From positions 1 through 13,554 of the forward strand of contig JASJFT010000444.1 in assembly GCA_030770425.1 (NCBI GenBank): a stretch of DNA of 13,554 nucleotides, read 5' to 3'. The notes under the pieces are model-generated. The model saw nothing but the letters and a program-made list of their open reading frames with translations. It was not told the DNA's origin and searched no databases. Origin of the DNA: Darksidea phi (taxonomy: Eukaryota > Ascomycota > Dothideomycetes > Pleosporales > Lentitheciaceae). Position numbers and translations under genes: made by a program. Each line of letters starts with the position of its first letter. The stretch's first letter is position 1. Below are positions 1 to 9,319 of this stretch, one piece after another.

Positions 1-180
1 TTACTATATCGGGTATATATAGCCCCTACTTACTCTAGTATTAGCCCTTTATAGTATAACTTATATTCTACCTTAACTCTAATATATTAGTATCGTAATA
101 GTTTATACTATTCTCTCTTTTAATTCTACTATTAGGAAGAGACGCTTCTTTAATAGTTTAATCGACTACCTTAAATCTAG

Positions 181-1400
181 AAGATATTAAGCTATACCTA
201 AGACCTATACTATATCTAGAATACTAAGAATACTAAGAACTCTAAGAATACTATAGCTACTAAGAATTAGTAATATTAGTAGAATAAGTAACTTACTACT
301 ATAATTAGTTAGATTCCTATACTAGTCTCTTTTATTCGAATAGAAGGTATAATAAGCGACCCTACTATATTAATTATACTAGGAAACGAGGAATCTATTT
401 TCTTAACTTATTAAGGTATTAAAGCTATACTAAATATCCTAAATATAGAAGTATAATATTATATTTTCTTCCTTATTATAGACCTTAAAGAAGTATACTA
501 AGTTACTTAGTAACTTTAAAGTAAAGTTAATACTCTATATATCTAGACCTCTATCTATACCTCTTACTATCGTCTTACTATTAACTTTAATAAATTTAAT
601 AAAGCTAATAAGTTTATAAGTAAGTACTAAACTAAGTATAAAAACTAAAAATATAAGATCTATAGTATCTATACTATAGATAGAATAATCTTTAATATAG
701 AATTTAAATATATTTAATATATCTCTAGTCTTATATCTAGCGACGTACTTAATATCTACTATAATTAACTCGAAACTATATAGTCTAATCTAGATAATCT
801 AACTAAATAGAAATAGTAAATTACTACTAATCTATAAAAGATCCTTAATATCTACTATATTACTTCTAATAAATAAATCGAGATAAGTACTATATTTAAT
901 AAAGTTATTATAGGTAACTAGTTATTTTTAAACTTTTAAGCTAAATTCTATAAATAGACTATTAAAGTAGAAAAAATTAATATAAAAAAAGTTTAAATCC
1001 TATATACTAAAGTCTTTATTATACTAGGTATTATAACTATTCTTTAAGAAAAATAACCGGACTATATAGACTATAAGAGATAGGTAAAGCTCTTTATATA
1101 AATCTAAAAAAGAAAATAAGTAGAAGAATATATTAAGAGTATATATACTAGCTTCTACTTAAATAATAACTAGCTAAGTAATACCCTTTAGTTAGTCTTT
1201 ATATCTATATTTTCTTCTCTAATAATAGTTCTAATCTATACTAGTAACTCTATAATCTTAGATATAATATATATTTTATATATCTTCTATAAAGAATATA
1301 AGACTACTAATACCTACTTCTATTATAGTAAAATAAGCTACTATAAGAATATATACTAAGAAAAGAAGAAAAATAATAAGTAATTTAGTAGAGTCTAGGG
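181..1400 (+). pseudogene. Gypsy Gag pseudogene with CCHC zinc knuckle
   Basis: Gag forms the capsid and packages the retrotransposon RNA. In the frame of base 1315 (codons starting at positions of the form 3n+1) the codons at 1315-1356 read Y-F-Y-Y-S-K-I-S-Y-Y-K-N-I-Y. Reversing the RIP changes (TAY from TGY or CAY, AGY from GGY) gives C-x2-C-x4-H-x4-C, the classical nucleocapsid knuckle, followed by a lysine-rich run. The stretch before it, for example 541-760, reads as a hydrophilic alpha-helical Gag-like protein with many TAA/TAG codons. The start is not visible, because ATG has been destroyed; 181 is only an approximate left limit. The zinc knuckle is firm and the rest is inference. Confidence 0.6.
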
Positions 1401-1799
1401 CTAAGAGTAAGCTATATAATAAATACCTTAGAACTAATAAGTAATATATATCTAATCTTAATACCCCTAATATTAGTAGGTCTAGAACTAATATATATAA
1501 CTATAATATAGCCGTCTCTAGTTCTAATATAATAACTAAAATATTAATAACTAATTTCTCTACTAATATCTATTTAATAATCTCTTCTTTAACTATATTA
1601 TAGATTAATCCTAAAGATATATTAAAACTAAAACTTCTATATCTAAGACTAAAGCCCTCTATATTAATATACTAGTTAGCTTAGTATTATTCTCTATAAG
1701 TATCTCTTATATTAATAACTTAAAAAATATATAACCTCTAGTTATTATCGTAACTAGAGATTAGATAGAAAAGAATTATTAGATAAGTAACTATATTAA
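1357..1799 (+). other. Gypsy Gag-protease linker, degenerate
   Basis: This is about 440 bases between the Gag zinc knuckle and the protease active site of the gypsy relic. It should hold the Gag C-terminus and the Gag-Pol junction. The Gag frame (3n+1) and the protease frame (3n) differ by -1, so a frame change, programmed or by mutation, must lie in here. Stops in all frames prevent locating it. I see no separate gene, repeat or promoter. Confidence 0.4.
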
Positions 1800-1983
1800 A
1801 TTTAGACTATTTTAAGTAAAAAGGCCCCCCTTTAACTTAGATTTATAGATAGTAAATTATTATTTATTTATACTTCTTTTCTACTTATATATACTACTAT
1901 TAATATATAAAGTCTTATTAATAATAAATACTTAACTATTATCTTTCTTAACTAAACTTTTACTTAAAAATATACTATTAATA
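1800..1983 (+). pseudogene. Gypsy protease, N-terminal half, cut by copia insertion
   Basis: The aspartic protease processes the Gag-Pol polyprotein. In frame 3n the codons around 1842-1880 read F-I-D-S-K-L-L-F-I-Y-T-S-F, matching the D-S-G active-site context of gypsy proteases after RIP decay. The catalytic Asp codon GAT (1848-1850) survives; it follows an A, so its G was not in a TpG. A C6 run lies just upstream (1824-1829). The frame ends at the TAATA duplication (1979-1983) and resumes at 9504. Ninety-six codons separate the active site from the I-L-G-L-P-W-L-like flap segment at 9656, a normal spacing for this family. Confidence 0.65.
1979..1983. repeat. 5-bp target-site duplication of the copia element (left copy)
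   Basis: TAATA directly precedes the 5' LTR and is repeated directly after the 3' LTR at 9499-9503. Five-base duplications are normal for LTR-retrotransposon integrases. The motif alone is weak in such AT-rich DNA, but it sits exactly at both ends of two LTR copies of identical length. The gypsy frame is also restored when one copy is removed. Confidence 0.7.
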
Positions 1984-2232
1984 TATAAGTAGCCGAGCGC
2001 TATATATTATATAACTACTCTATTTATATAATAATTTATACTAATTTACTATAACTCTATACTAAACTTATAGTAGCTATATAATAATAAGTTATAGTAA
2101 CTATATACTAATTTATAGTAATTAATTTAGTTACTAGATCTAGTATAACTTATATATAAGGCCCTCTACTCGCGCCCTAGCTAGATAGTTAGACTACTTA
2201 ATATATTTATTCTATACCTCTATCTACTTATA
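1984..2232 (+). repeat. Copia 5' LTR (249 bp)
   Basis: It matches the interrupted 3' LTR over its whole length (70 + 179 = 249 bp in both copies). It begins TA and ends TA, expected from the canonical TG...CA ends after RIP. The differences noticed between copies are transitions, often as CG in one copy and TA in the other, for example near 2000 versus 7411 and at 2173-2180 versus 9439-9446. The promoter would be in here, but no TATA box can be told apart from the general TA richness. Confidence 0.88.
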
Positions 2233-2246
2233 GTTATAAGCTCGGT
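2233..2246 (+). other. Putative copia primer-binding site (initiator tRNA-Met half-molecule type)
   Basis: Directly after the 5' LTR the sequence reads GTTATAAGCTCGGT. Undoing one TpG-to-TpA change (base 2238) gives GTTATGAGC..., complementary to the anticodon loop of initiator tRNA-Met (loop CUCAUAA). Known: Drosophila copia and related elements prime on the anticodon arm of a cleaved tRNA-iMet rather than on the tRNA 3' end. The position is exactly right. The last bases (CGGT) fit less well and may themselves be mutated. Confidence 0.5.
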
Positions 2247-2296
2247 CTAATCTATCTATATTATATAATCTATTTTAACCTTCTCTATATAACAAA

Positions 2297-3400
2297 ATAA
2301 CGACCTCGTCGCCTACTATATCTAAAGCTAGTTTAGCTACTATTCTCTAAGACCTATATAATTAGGACCTATAGATCTATACTATATAGAGGCTAGCTAA
2401 GGTAGCTAATATATAGGACTATATTAATCTTAAAGCTAAAGCTCCTATAGAGCTAAATAAGTCTAAACGTCCTATTAATCCTATACTACCTATTAATAAG
2501 GATAGGTTACTAGTAACTAAACCTAGCTTAATAGCTCTTACTTAGTATAATAAGGACCTAAGTATCTACTATATAGAACTAAAAGAATACCGTAGAACTA
2601 AGGATAAGCTTAGCTAAATCGAAGCCTATATAGCTAATACGCTAGTTAAAGACCTTATCTTCTAGATTAAGAATTAGAAATTACTATATAATTAGCTTAA
2701 GGCTCTAAAATAGCTATTCGCTCTATTATTAACTAATTAAGAATATAAGGTTTAGAAGATATATAACTTAGCTAAAGTACTATATATATATAGAGAGAAT
2801 CTTAAAGAATAGAATATAACCTTTCTAATAGTCTATAATTAAGCTACGTAGCTTAATCTACTAGAGGTATTAGATTATCGGCTATATAAGAATCTAATAT
2901 AAGCTATTAAATAGATTAATTTAGGCTATATAGTTACTATAGCTATTATAGTATTTAACGTAGAAGCTAGCTTAAATAGTTTAATTAATCCTATACTATC
3001 TAATCTACTAGCTAGCTATCTACGCTATTACTAAATAATATAGGTAATAAAGCTAAATATTAATAATAATATATTTATAGCTATACTAAATTAAGAATAG
3101 TCTCTATATAATAAGAAGAAATTATAAAATAATAAGTTATTAAAGCTATTAAAGCTATACCTATACGAAGATCTATACTACTAGAGATAGTACTAGTATA
3201 TCGATACCTTACTATATAAGGAAGAATTTATAGAAGACCCTAAAAAGGTTAAGAAAATAGCTAATTTTAAAGCTAAGGATAAGAAGGGTATCCTAACTAA
3301 AATATATAAGAGGAATAAATATTATAAATAGTAAAAGTAGACTAGTTAGAATAATAATATAGCTAATATAATAGAAATTAATATAGATAATAATTTACTA
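2297..3400 (+). other. Copia Gag region with CCHC-like finger
   Basis: This is the N-terminal third of the polyprotein. It reads as a charged, mostly helical protein with recurring N-K, L-K and E motifs typical of copia Gag. At 3158-3193 the codons read Y-L-Y-E-D-L-Y-Y-*-R-*-Y, which after reversing RIP (TAY from TGY or CAY) fits C-x-C-x3-H-x4-C, a compact finger found in fungal copia Gag proteins. A lysine-rich segment follows (about 3230-3320). The finger is inferred from reversed mutations, so it is less secure than the RT and INT motifs. Confidence 0.6.
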
Positions 3401-3484
3401 TAGTATAAATATAAAGTCTATATTATATTTTTAGTAATATATAACGTCTTAATAGCTAATAATATCTATCTACTTCCTTATTTC

Positions 3485-3560
3485 TAGATATTAGACCTAG
3501 CTATAGATATTTATATCTATAATAACCCTATTAAGTTTTAATAGAAAGTCCTAGCTTTAC
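3485..3560 (+). other. Copia protease active site (D-x-A type)
   Basis: In frame the codons from 3485 read *-I-L-D-L-A-I-D-I-Y-I-Y-N-N, which after reversing RIP fits the W-I-L-D-x-A-x-D-x-H-I-C-N pattern of fungal copia proteases. These use a variant of the usual D-S/T-G triad. The catalytic Asp codon GAC (3494-3496) is intact because it follows an A. Together with the integrase just downstream it shows that PR-INT precede RT, the copia order. Confidence 0.65.
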
Positions 3561-3899
3561 CTAATAATATCGTTCTAGCCGGAGGCTTAGAGATAGCTAT
3601 TTAGATCTAGAGAAATATATAGATATTCCTATTAATATCTTAGGGTCTAAAAAAGACGATACTTAAACGAGTAGTTCTAATCCTTAGCTTCTTTACCAGC
3701 CTAGTATTACTATTATAGCTATTCTTATTAAATATCTATTTTAACTTAGGAAGGAATATTCTATATTAATTAGGGACTTAATCTTAAGATATCGCGAAGC
3801 TTACTAGAGTTAGTAGATACTAGCTCGTAGTCTATCGTACTAAGCTACTATAATCTACTTAGTATATAGTATTTACTACTAATTAGTATTAACTATAGA

Positions 3900-4860
3900 T
3901 CTTAGTTTTATTACTTTAATCTAGATTACTAAGTAAGCTATAACTTTATCTACTTATAGGTTATTTAAATAATAACGCGATCGATTAGTTAGCTAGTAAT
4001 ATTTTAGACCTCTATATAGATAATAGTATAATAGCTTCTAAAATAATTTACTATAAAGAGTACCTATAGAATAAAGCCTATTAAATTATCTTACGTCGAT
4101 TTAGCTATAAATTAGATACTAGCTAATCGTTTAAAACTATAGCTATTAATCTAATTAAACTTAATATACTAGTCTATAACGGCTATTAATATATATTCTA
4201 TATATTCGATTTATTCTTAAAACTATATACGGTCTATATAATAGCTAAGTATAATAAGTCTACTCTTTAGGTAATACTTAGATAGCTAGATAGAGTAATT
4301 AAACAAGAATTTAATATAACTATTACCTTTCTAATAGCTAATAATAAGTAAGGTTATAGTCTATTAGATAATTTAATATAAGTCTACTATCTATAGGAAG
4401 GAATTAAACTATAGATATAAGTACTATATACTATTAAATAAAATAACTTAGTTAAACGTTTAGGTAAAAGTCTAATTAAGAGAAGTTACTTAATAAGGGT
4501 TATAACTAATCTCCTACTAGCTCTTAGTCTTAAGATCTATAAAACGATAGTCTATTTACTTAATAGAATATCTATATAATTACTAAACTAGAAGATACTA
4601 TTCGAAATTATATATTAGAAAAAGTTATTACTAGCTTATCTATATATTTATAGCTATAGAGCCTACGTACTATATAAATAAATATCTAGAGATAATAAGC
4701 TTAGTCTACGAGTATTAGTAGAATATCTAGTTAAATACGATTTATCGAATATCTATAGAATCTAGATACTAAAGGTAAGAAGTAAAGCTTATAGTAGTAA
4801 GATAATTCGTATAAGGGATATTATATTTCGAGAGAATCTATTCTATTAATCTTAAGACGA
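3900..4860 (+). other. Copia integrase region
   Basis: Integrase inserts the cDNA into the genome. In frame, about 4140-4260 gives the start of the catalytic core. The segment at 4325-4350 fits A-D-N-E with Asp converted to Asn, and 4430-4500 fits T-P-K-Q-N-G-L-A-E-R-L-G-K-S. In the latter the catalytic Glu has become Lys (AAA at 4454-4456, from GAA). Downstream come N-L-P, V-Y-L-L-N-R-T-P, P-F-E-I-I-H, Y-G-C-R-A-Y and G-Y-L-V-G-Y-D-like segments, ending near R-D-V-T-F at 4822-4836. These are the standard copia integrase C-terminal landmarks. All are in the 3n+2 frame with scattered TAA/TAG. Confidence 0.82.
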
Positions 4861-5539
4861 TTTAGATTCTCTTCTTTAAGACTCCGAACTAGAGTAATTC
4901 GCTTACGAATATTACTTACTTATATTAAATAGTAAAGATACTTCCTTAGAAGTCTTATTAGAAGATAAATATATATCTTCTATAGAAGCTATAGAACCTA
5001 CTATCTAAGCTTCTACTTAGACTACTATTTATACTATTACTTAAGCTATTACTTAGAAACCTATATTAAATTAGCTTCTAATACTAAATTTATTAGTTTT
5101 AGAAATAGCTTTATCTAAGCTATTACTATAGCTAATAAATCGACCCTTAAAGTATAAGCGTAGAACTAAGCCCGATTCGAATTATACGAAGTATTAAGAA
5201 CTAATAAATACTAATCTTTATTAATATTATATTCTATCTAAAGGATTAACTAGAGTAGTAAAGAAAAAGTCTATATAAAAGAACTCTAGTTTTTTTATTA
5301 ATACTTACTAATTAGTCTATATAGTTATCTTAGTAATAATATTAAAAATATAATTTAAATATACGGAGCTACTAGTAGAACTAAAATACTATAAGAATAT
5401 AATAAAGTTACTATCTTTCTATAAGAAAGGCTTCTTATAAGCTATATAATAAGAACTAATAATAATTAAATATAAAGAAACCTACGAGTAGATAACCTAG
5501 GATAAATATAATACTTAGTATACTTAAGATAATAAGGTT

Positions 5540-6930
5540 CTTCTACTAATATAGATATATAAATATAAACTTAATAATTAAGACTACCTATTAAAATATA
5601 AAGCTCGGATCTATATATATAGCGATCTATAAATAATAGTAGAAGATATCTATACTACTATACTAGCTATTCGAATATTTCAAGCTTTAGTAGCTATTAC
5701 TACCTACTTTAATATAGAAATTCGTTAATATAATACTATTAACGCGTTTACTAATACTAAGCTATTAATACTAGTCTACTATTATTAGCTAGAAGGATTC
5801 TTTAATTCTAATTATCTATAGAAACTACATCGAGTACTCTATAGTTTAAAAACGTTCTTATTACTCTAGTATAAAGAGCTTACTAAAACGTTTATAGAGC
5901 TAGGCCTTATACCTATTAAGAACGCTCTTTACTTATAGAAAAATAAGAAGCTACTAGTCTTCTTCTTTATTAATAATATCGTTATTCTTAGTATACTAGT
6001 ATATATAGCTACCCTATATAAATTTAAGTATAAGCTATTATAATAATATAAGATTAGATCTCTAGGAGAACTATAGACGTTCTACGGTATTTAAACTATT
6101 AAAGATCGTAATAGTAGCTTAATCTAATTATTATAGAGCTTATATATTAAGAAGTTTACTTAAAAGTATTCTTTACTAAAGTTCTACTTAAAGCTACCTA
6201 CTATACTACTACTACTTAAGGAACTAATACCCTTAAAGAATAAAATAATAGATTTAGTTAAGTAACGATATATATAGCTAGTTAGATTTATTAGCTATAT
6301 AGTAGAAGCTATCTATCTAGATATCTTAAAAGCTTACTTAAAACTAGCTAAATTTCTTATAAATCCTTTATAACGGTACCTAGATACTACCTATTAAATA
6401 ATTACCTATCTACTAGGTATAAAGAATTAAGTAATATACTATAATATATTAATATCTATTAAATTAGTATATATTACTAATAAACTTATATCTAAACTAA
6501 TATCTAACTTCTATAAAGTATTAGATATCTTCTTTACTAATTATAAGGCTATTCGGAAGAGCTTATAAGAATATATATTCTTTCTATTTAGTAAACCTAT
6601 TAATTAGAAGGCTATACTATAATAATATATTATAAAATTAACGACTAAGATAGAACTAATAGCCGTATTATTAGCTAGTACTAAGTTAATATAGTAGTAG
6701 AGAGTATTTAAATATATCGGATTCGATCTAGATTACGAACAATTATTATACTATAATAACTAGTAAACGATTCGGCTATTTACCTTATCTACCCTACGAC
6801 TTAAGACTATAATATAGTACGTTAATATTTATTACTACTAGCTTTATTAGAAGGTACTATTAAGTAATATTAATATCTTATATATCTTATTAAATAGTTA
6901 GCTAGCTAACGGTCTTACTAAATTATTACC
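5540..6930 (+). other. Copia reverse transcriptase and RNase H region
   Basis: RT copies the element RNA and RNase H removes it. From 5561 the frame reads K-Y-K-L-N-N, then L-K-Y-K-A-R-I at 5591-5611. Next come A-L-V-A-I and T-I-N-A-F-T (around 5738), the fingers and palm of copia RT. The polymerase motif Y/F-V-D-D is present as F-I-N-N-I (5966-5980), with both Asp codons changed to AAT. RNase H follows with T-x-T-E-L-I-A-V-like codons near 6645-6670, Asn-rich core codons near 6750, and A-D-G-L-T-K-L-L-P-R at 6902-6931. Order, spacing and frame are those of a copia polyprotein C-terminus. Confidence 0.88.
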
Positions 6931-6990
6931 TAGGTAAAAATACGAGAATTAGGTATTACTCCTAAACTTTAAGAATTTTTCTATTATATA

Positions 6991-7095
6991 GGCTTCTTAA
7001 CTAACTATATAGACCTTTTAACTAATTATATAGGCTTCTTAGCTAACTATATAGGCTATTTAGCTAACTATATAGACTATTTAGCTAATAAACTA
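6991..7095 (+). repeat. 21-bp tandem repeat, about five units, after copia pol
   Basis: Units begin at 6991, 7012, 7033, 7054 and 7075, each of the form GGCTTCTTAGCTAACTATATA with a few transitions, especially G/A and C/T; the last unit decays. Twenty-one bases is seven codons. The array lies where the polyprotein ends or just beyond it. In one frame (3n+1) it reads as stop-free heptads (G-F-L-T-N-Y-I type), in the pol frame as heptads containing TAG/TAA. Whether it was coding cannot be decided after RIP. Confidence 0.8.
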
Positions 7096-7384
7096 GTATA
7101 CTAATACTATATTAGTATACTATATAAAGTAAAATTAAGGGTCTTATACCTTTAGAGATATCTAATTATATAAGAAACCTATATATACTATAATAGCGGT
7201 AGCTACCTACCTAGTACTATACTAATATAGAGACTAGTTCTTAACCTATAATATAGCTTCTTATACTTATAGGGAGAGAGAGATCTATTAGCTAATAATA
7301 AGTTTTAAAAATAAAACTTTAAAACTAATAAATAAACTTTAAAACTTATAAATAAACTTTAGCTTCGAATCTACGTTTAAACCT
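7096..7384 (+). other. Copia 3' untranslated region
   Basis: This stretch of about 290 bases between the 21-bp array and the polypurine tract shows no recognisable domain. It contains a GGGAGAGAGAGA purine stretch (7271-7282) and a 20-bp AT-rich tandem repeat (7314-7360). It looks like the non-coding tail before the 3' LTR. Confidence 0.5.
7314..7360 (+). repeat. 20-bp AT-rich tandem repeat, 2.3 units
   Basis: AAACTTT recurs at 7314, 7334 and 7354. The first two copies are each followed by AAAACTWATAAAT (W is A in the first and T in the second); the third runs into AGCTTCG. The period is exactly 20 bases and the location is just upstream of the polypurine tract. Confidence 0.7.
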
Positions 7385-7392
7385 AAGAGGGG
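7385..7392 (+). other. Copia polypurine tract
   Basis: AAGAGGGG lies two bases before the 3' LTR start at 7395. In LTR retrotransposons a purine run here resists RNase H and primes plus-strand synthesis. Its position independently supports the LTR boundary found from the LTR comparison and the TAATA duplication. Confidence 0.75.
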
Positions 7393-7394
7393 TA

Positions 7395-7464
7395 TATAAG
7401 TAGCCGAGTACTATATATTATATAACTACTCTATTTATATAATAATTTATACTAATTTACTATA
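7395..7464 (+). repeat. Copia 3' LTR, first part (interrupted)
   Basis: These 70 bases match 1984-2053 of the 5' LTR with a few transitions, such as CG at 2000-2001 against TA here. The LTR is interrupted after the TA at 7463-7464 and continues at 9320. The shared 5' edge is TATAAGTAGCCGAG. Confidence 0.88.
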
Positions 7465-7519
7465 ATATATTTTATAAGCGAGTAATAAATATAAATAAGT
7501 AATAAACTCTACTAACTTT
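7465..7519 (+). repeat. Left terminal inverted repeat of the Fot1-like element
   Basis: Fifty-five bases match the reverse complement of 9263-9317; the differences noted are transitions, mostly TA here where the other copy has CG. Inside it a 17-bp motif, ATAAGCGAGTAA plus five bases, occurs twice (starts at 7474 and 7491), the second copy RIP-altered. Such internal subrepeats could be transposase-binding sites. Confidence 0.85.
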
Positions 7520-9236
7520 CTATATCTAAAAAGCTACGTAGTTTAATAACATATTAGAATTCTATTAAAATAGTACTAGTAATAGATTAAGTAGTATCTA
7601 TAGTAGATATCTTATATATTTATAAGTTATATCTAGATTCTCTATAGCGTATATAGTATACTAAAGCCTATCGGCTTATATCTAATTATGTAGTAACTTA
7701 ATATCTTTTATTCTCTTACTACTACTTAGTAGCCTTTTAAATAATAATAGCCTTCCCCTCTATCTTAGTTAGAACGCTCTACTTCTAGATCCTCTTCTTT
7801 TTATACTTTCTACGCGTTATAGTAGTCTTAATTACCTTCTCTAGGCTCGTAATTCGTTTATATATAAATATAGCTTTATAAGCTAATATCTTAGTACCTT
7901 TACTTAGTTAATTAATAACTAGAATAATAAAAGTAGGTAACGAGCTCTTATATCTACGTATATACTTACGAATTAACGTTAATTAAGCCTCTACTTCGCG
8001 CGCGTTACTTAGTATTCTAGTCTTCTATATAGTCTTTAGTAGGATTACTAGTAATAGTATCCTTAGCTTAATATTAAGTTTTAAGATTACTACCTCTAAA
8101 TTATATAAAACTAGACTAGTACCTCGAAAGCTCGTATAGATATTCTTCTTTATAATAGCCTTATTATAGACTATATAAAAGATAGATAGAAATTTAAGCT
8201 TCGTAATATAGTAGATATAATTATAAATTAGATTATTAATCTAGTCCTTATACGCGTACTTTAACGGTAAGAAATAGTCTATATTAAGTAGCTATAAGAG
8301 GTATAATAAATAAGCTAGTATATAGAGAATATAGATATTATTCTTCTTATAAAGGTTCTAGAATTTATTTAAAATATAGCTCCTATAGCTATTAATAACT
8401 AGTAGCTAGCGTACGTCTACTCTATAATCTACTATATATTTAATAAAGTACTTTAACTAGATAACTCCTAGATTATTATTTATCTAGCTATTATTACTAA
8501 TACTAATAGTCTAATCGTCTAGTATATCGTCGCCCTCGTACTAGATAGAGAGGTAGTACTAGCTAGCGAAGATAACTAAGGGCGGAATAGTCTACCTAGT
8601 AGTATTAATTCCCTATATTATAGTAACCTACTCGTAATTACCTAGCTAGATAGCTTTAGTCTACCTACGTCTCTCTAAGCTAGTAACGACTAGTTACGTT
8701 AATATCTTATCTATTAGAAAGCTAGCTTCGTTAACGTTATAGATATTCTAATTAATAATATCTTAGGTAGTTCTAGTATACGCTACTAGGTTAAACTAGA
8801 TTTAAATAATATTAGAATCCTTATAGAGAGCTCGCTATTAATTATAGAGTTAATTAAATTATATTTTAATACTATTAGTTCGCTAGACGAAGTTTCTAGA
8901 CTATTACTTATCTACCTAGCTAGCGCTATACTTAGTAAGTAGCTTATTCGCTATATCTCGTATAGCCTCTAGAGTAGGGGTAAATTCTCGCGAATCTAGG
9001 TCGAGTATATAACTAATAATTACCTCCTCCTCTAGCTTAGAAAGCTTCTTTAATTTAGGCTAGTAATCGCGTTATATAGCGATTCTAGTACGTCGGCGGC
9101 GAAGTATCGCTTTAAAGATATTAAACGTTACTATAGTACTATTAATACTCTAGATTTAATTCTAATCGATAGTTAAGATAGCTAGGGAGATATCTACTTT
9201 ATTATAGGGTAATCGAATAGTAGTTAGTTAAGCTAT
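7512..9236 (-). pseudogene. Fot1/pogo-type DD35D transposase pseudogene
   Basis: It would cut and paste the element. On the minus strand one frame (codon first base at 3n+2) runs from ATA at 9236, a lost ATG giving M-A-Q-L-T-T, to TAG at 7512-7514, about 574 codons, close to Fot1 size; the end is uncertain. N-terminal codons (about 9110-9160) fit the psq-type helix-turn-helix (T-F-N-V-P-x-A-T-L-R). Residues 60-85 read L-E-E-E-V-I-I-S-Y-I-L-D-L-D-S, a Fot1 landmark. The catalytic triad is D169 (8730-8732), D282 (8391-8393) and D318 (8283-8285), all converted to Asn; the last two are 35 residues apart. F-R-G-T-S-L-V-L-Y follows, then a basic K-K-K-R tail (about 7780-7810). No indel was detected. 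Confidence 0.87.
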
Positions 9237-9262
9237 AAGAGTTAATAGATAACGTATTACGA

Positions 9263-9317
9263 AAAGTTAGTAGGGTTTATTACTCGCTTATATTCGTTAC
9301 TCGCTTATAAAATATAT
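9263..9317 (-). repeat. Right terminal inverted repeat of the Fot1-like element
   Basis: This is the less mutated partner of the left repeat: it keeps CG at sites that are TA on the left. Read on the minus strand from 9317 it begins ATATATTTTATAAGCGAG, then shows the two 17-bp subrepeats clearly, both with GCGAG. Similarity to the left copy stops after ACTTT (55 bases). Confidence 0.85.
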
Positions 9318-9319
9318 TA
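9318..9319. repeat. TA target-site duplication of the Fot1-like element (right copy)
   Basis: This TA, with 7463-7464 on the other side, flanks the transposon. Removing the element and one TA restores exactly the 249-bp LTR seen at 1984-2232. Confidence 0.85.

Larger units (their letters stand above)
1..1983 (+). mobile_element. Ty3/gypsy retrotransposon, left part (gag and start of protease)
   Basis: This is the 5' portion of a gypsy-type LTR element whose remainder lies at 9504-13487. It holds a Gag zinc knuckle (1315-1356) and a protease active-site region (about 1842-1880), both on the + strand, and is cut at 1983 by the copia insertion. The assignment to the right part rests on three things: a 5-bp duplication on both sides of the copia element, the expected domain order Gag-PR then RT-RNH-INT, and the protease frame, which matches across the gap. 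No 5' LTR or primer-binding site could be recognised in the first bases, so the element probably begins left of the window. Confidence 0.8.
2297..6991 (+). pseudogene. Copia Gag-Pol polyprotein pseudogene
   Basis: This single frame (codons at 3n+2) can be read from ATA at 2297, an ATG lost by RIP preceded by A-rich AACAAA, through Gag, protease, integrase, reverse transcriptase and RNase H. Frame checks at 2297, 3158, 3485, 4442, 5561, 5963 and 6905 all agree, so there is no net indel in about 1560 codons. Many TAA/TAG codons mark former Gln or Trp codons; there is no TGA. The end is uncertain: 6989-6991 is the first stop after the last RNase H motif that fits the usual length, but later in-frame stops cannot be excluded because each TAG could once have been CAG or TGG. 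The product would be cleaved into virus-like-particle and copying enzymes in the cytoplasm. Confidence 0.88.
7465..9317 (-). mobile_element. Fot1/pogo-type DNA transposon (Tc1/mariner superfamily), 1853 bp
   Basis: The element is bounded by 55-bp terminal inverted repeats and by TA on each side (7463-7464 and 9318-9319), where the undisturbed 5' LTR has a single TA (2052-2053). TA duplication, length near 1.9 kb and one DD35D transposase on the minus strand place it with fungal Fot1-like (pogo) elements. It is the innermost and so the youngest insertion of the nest. It has the highest CpG density of the three elements, about 34 per kb by manual count, and is RIP-inactivated like its hosts. 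Confidence 0.9.

Noticed and set aside
1977..1981. ATTAA as the copia target-site duplication, with the LTR starting at 1982
   Set aside because: The base pairs TA at 1982-1983 and 7393-7394 are identical by chance. ATTAA is not found after the 3' LTR, whereas TAATA (1979-1983 and 9499-9503) fits exactly and preserves the gypsy frame.
3302..3350. Second zinc knuckle in copia Gag
   Set aside because: The codons Y-Y-K-*-*-K-* do not fit C-x2-C-x4-H-x4-C even after reversing RIP; the finger at 3158-3193 fits better.
6991..7094. Stop-free frame over the 21-bp repeat array as a small gene
   Set aside because: It is open only because a 21-base unit repeats in frame. It has no start codon and is not in the pol frame.
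6983..7095. CRISPR-like array
   Set aside because: The units are contiguous with no spacers, and the context is a eukaryotic retrotransposon.
7688..7690. Surviving ATG as a start codon on the + strand
   Set aside because: A TAG codon follows it directly, and the region is the 3' part of the minus-strand transposase.
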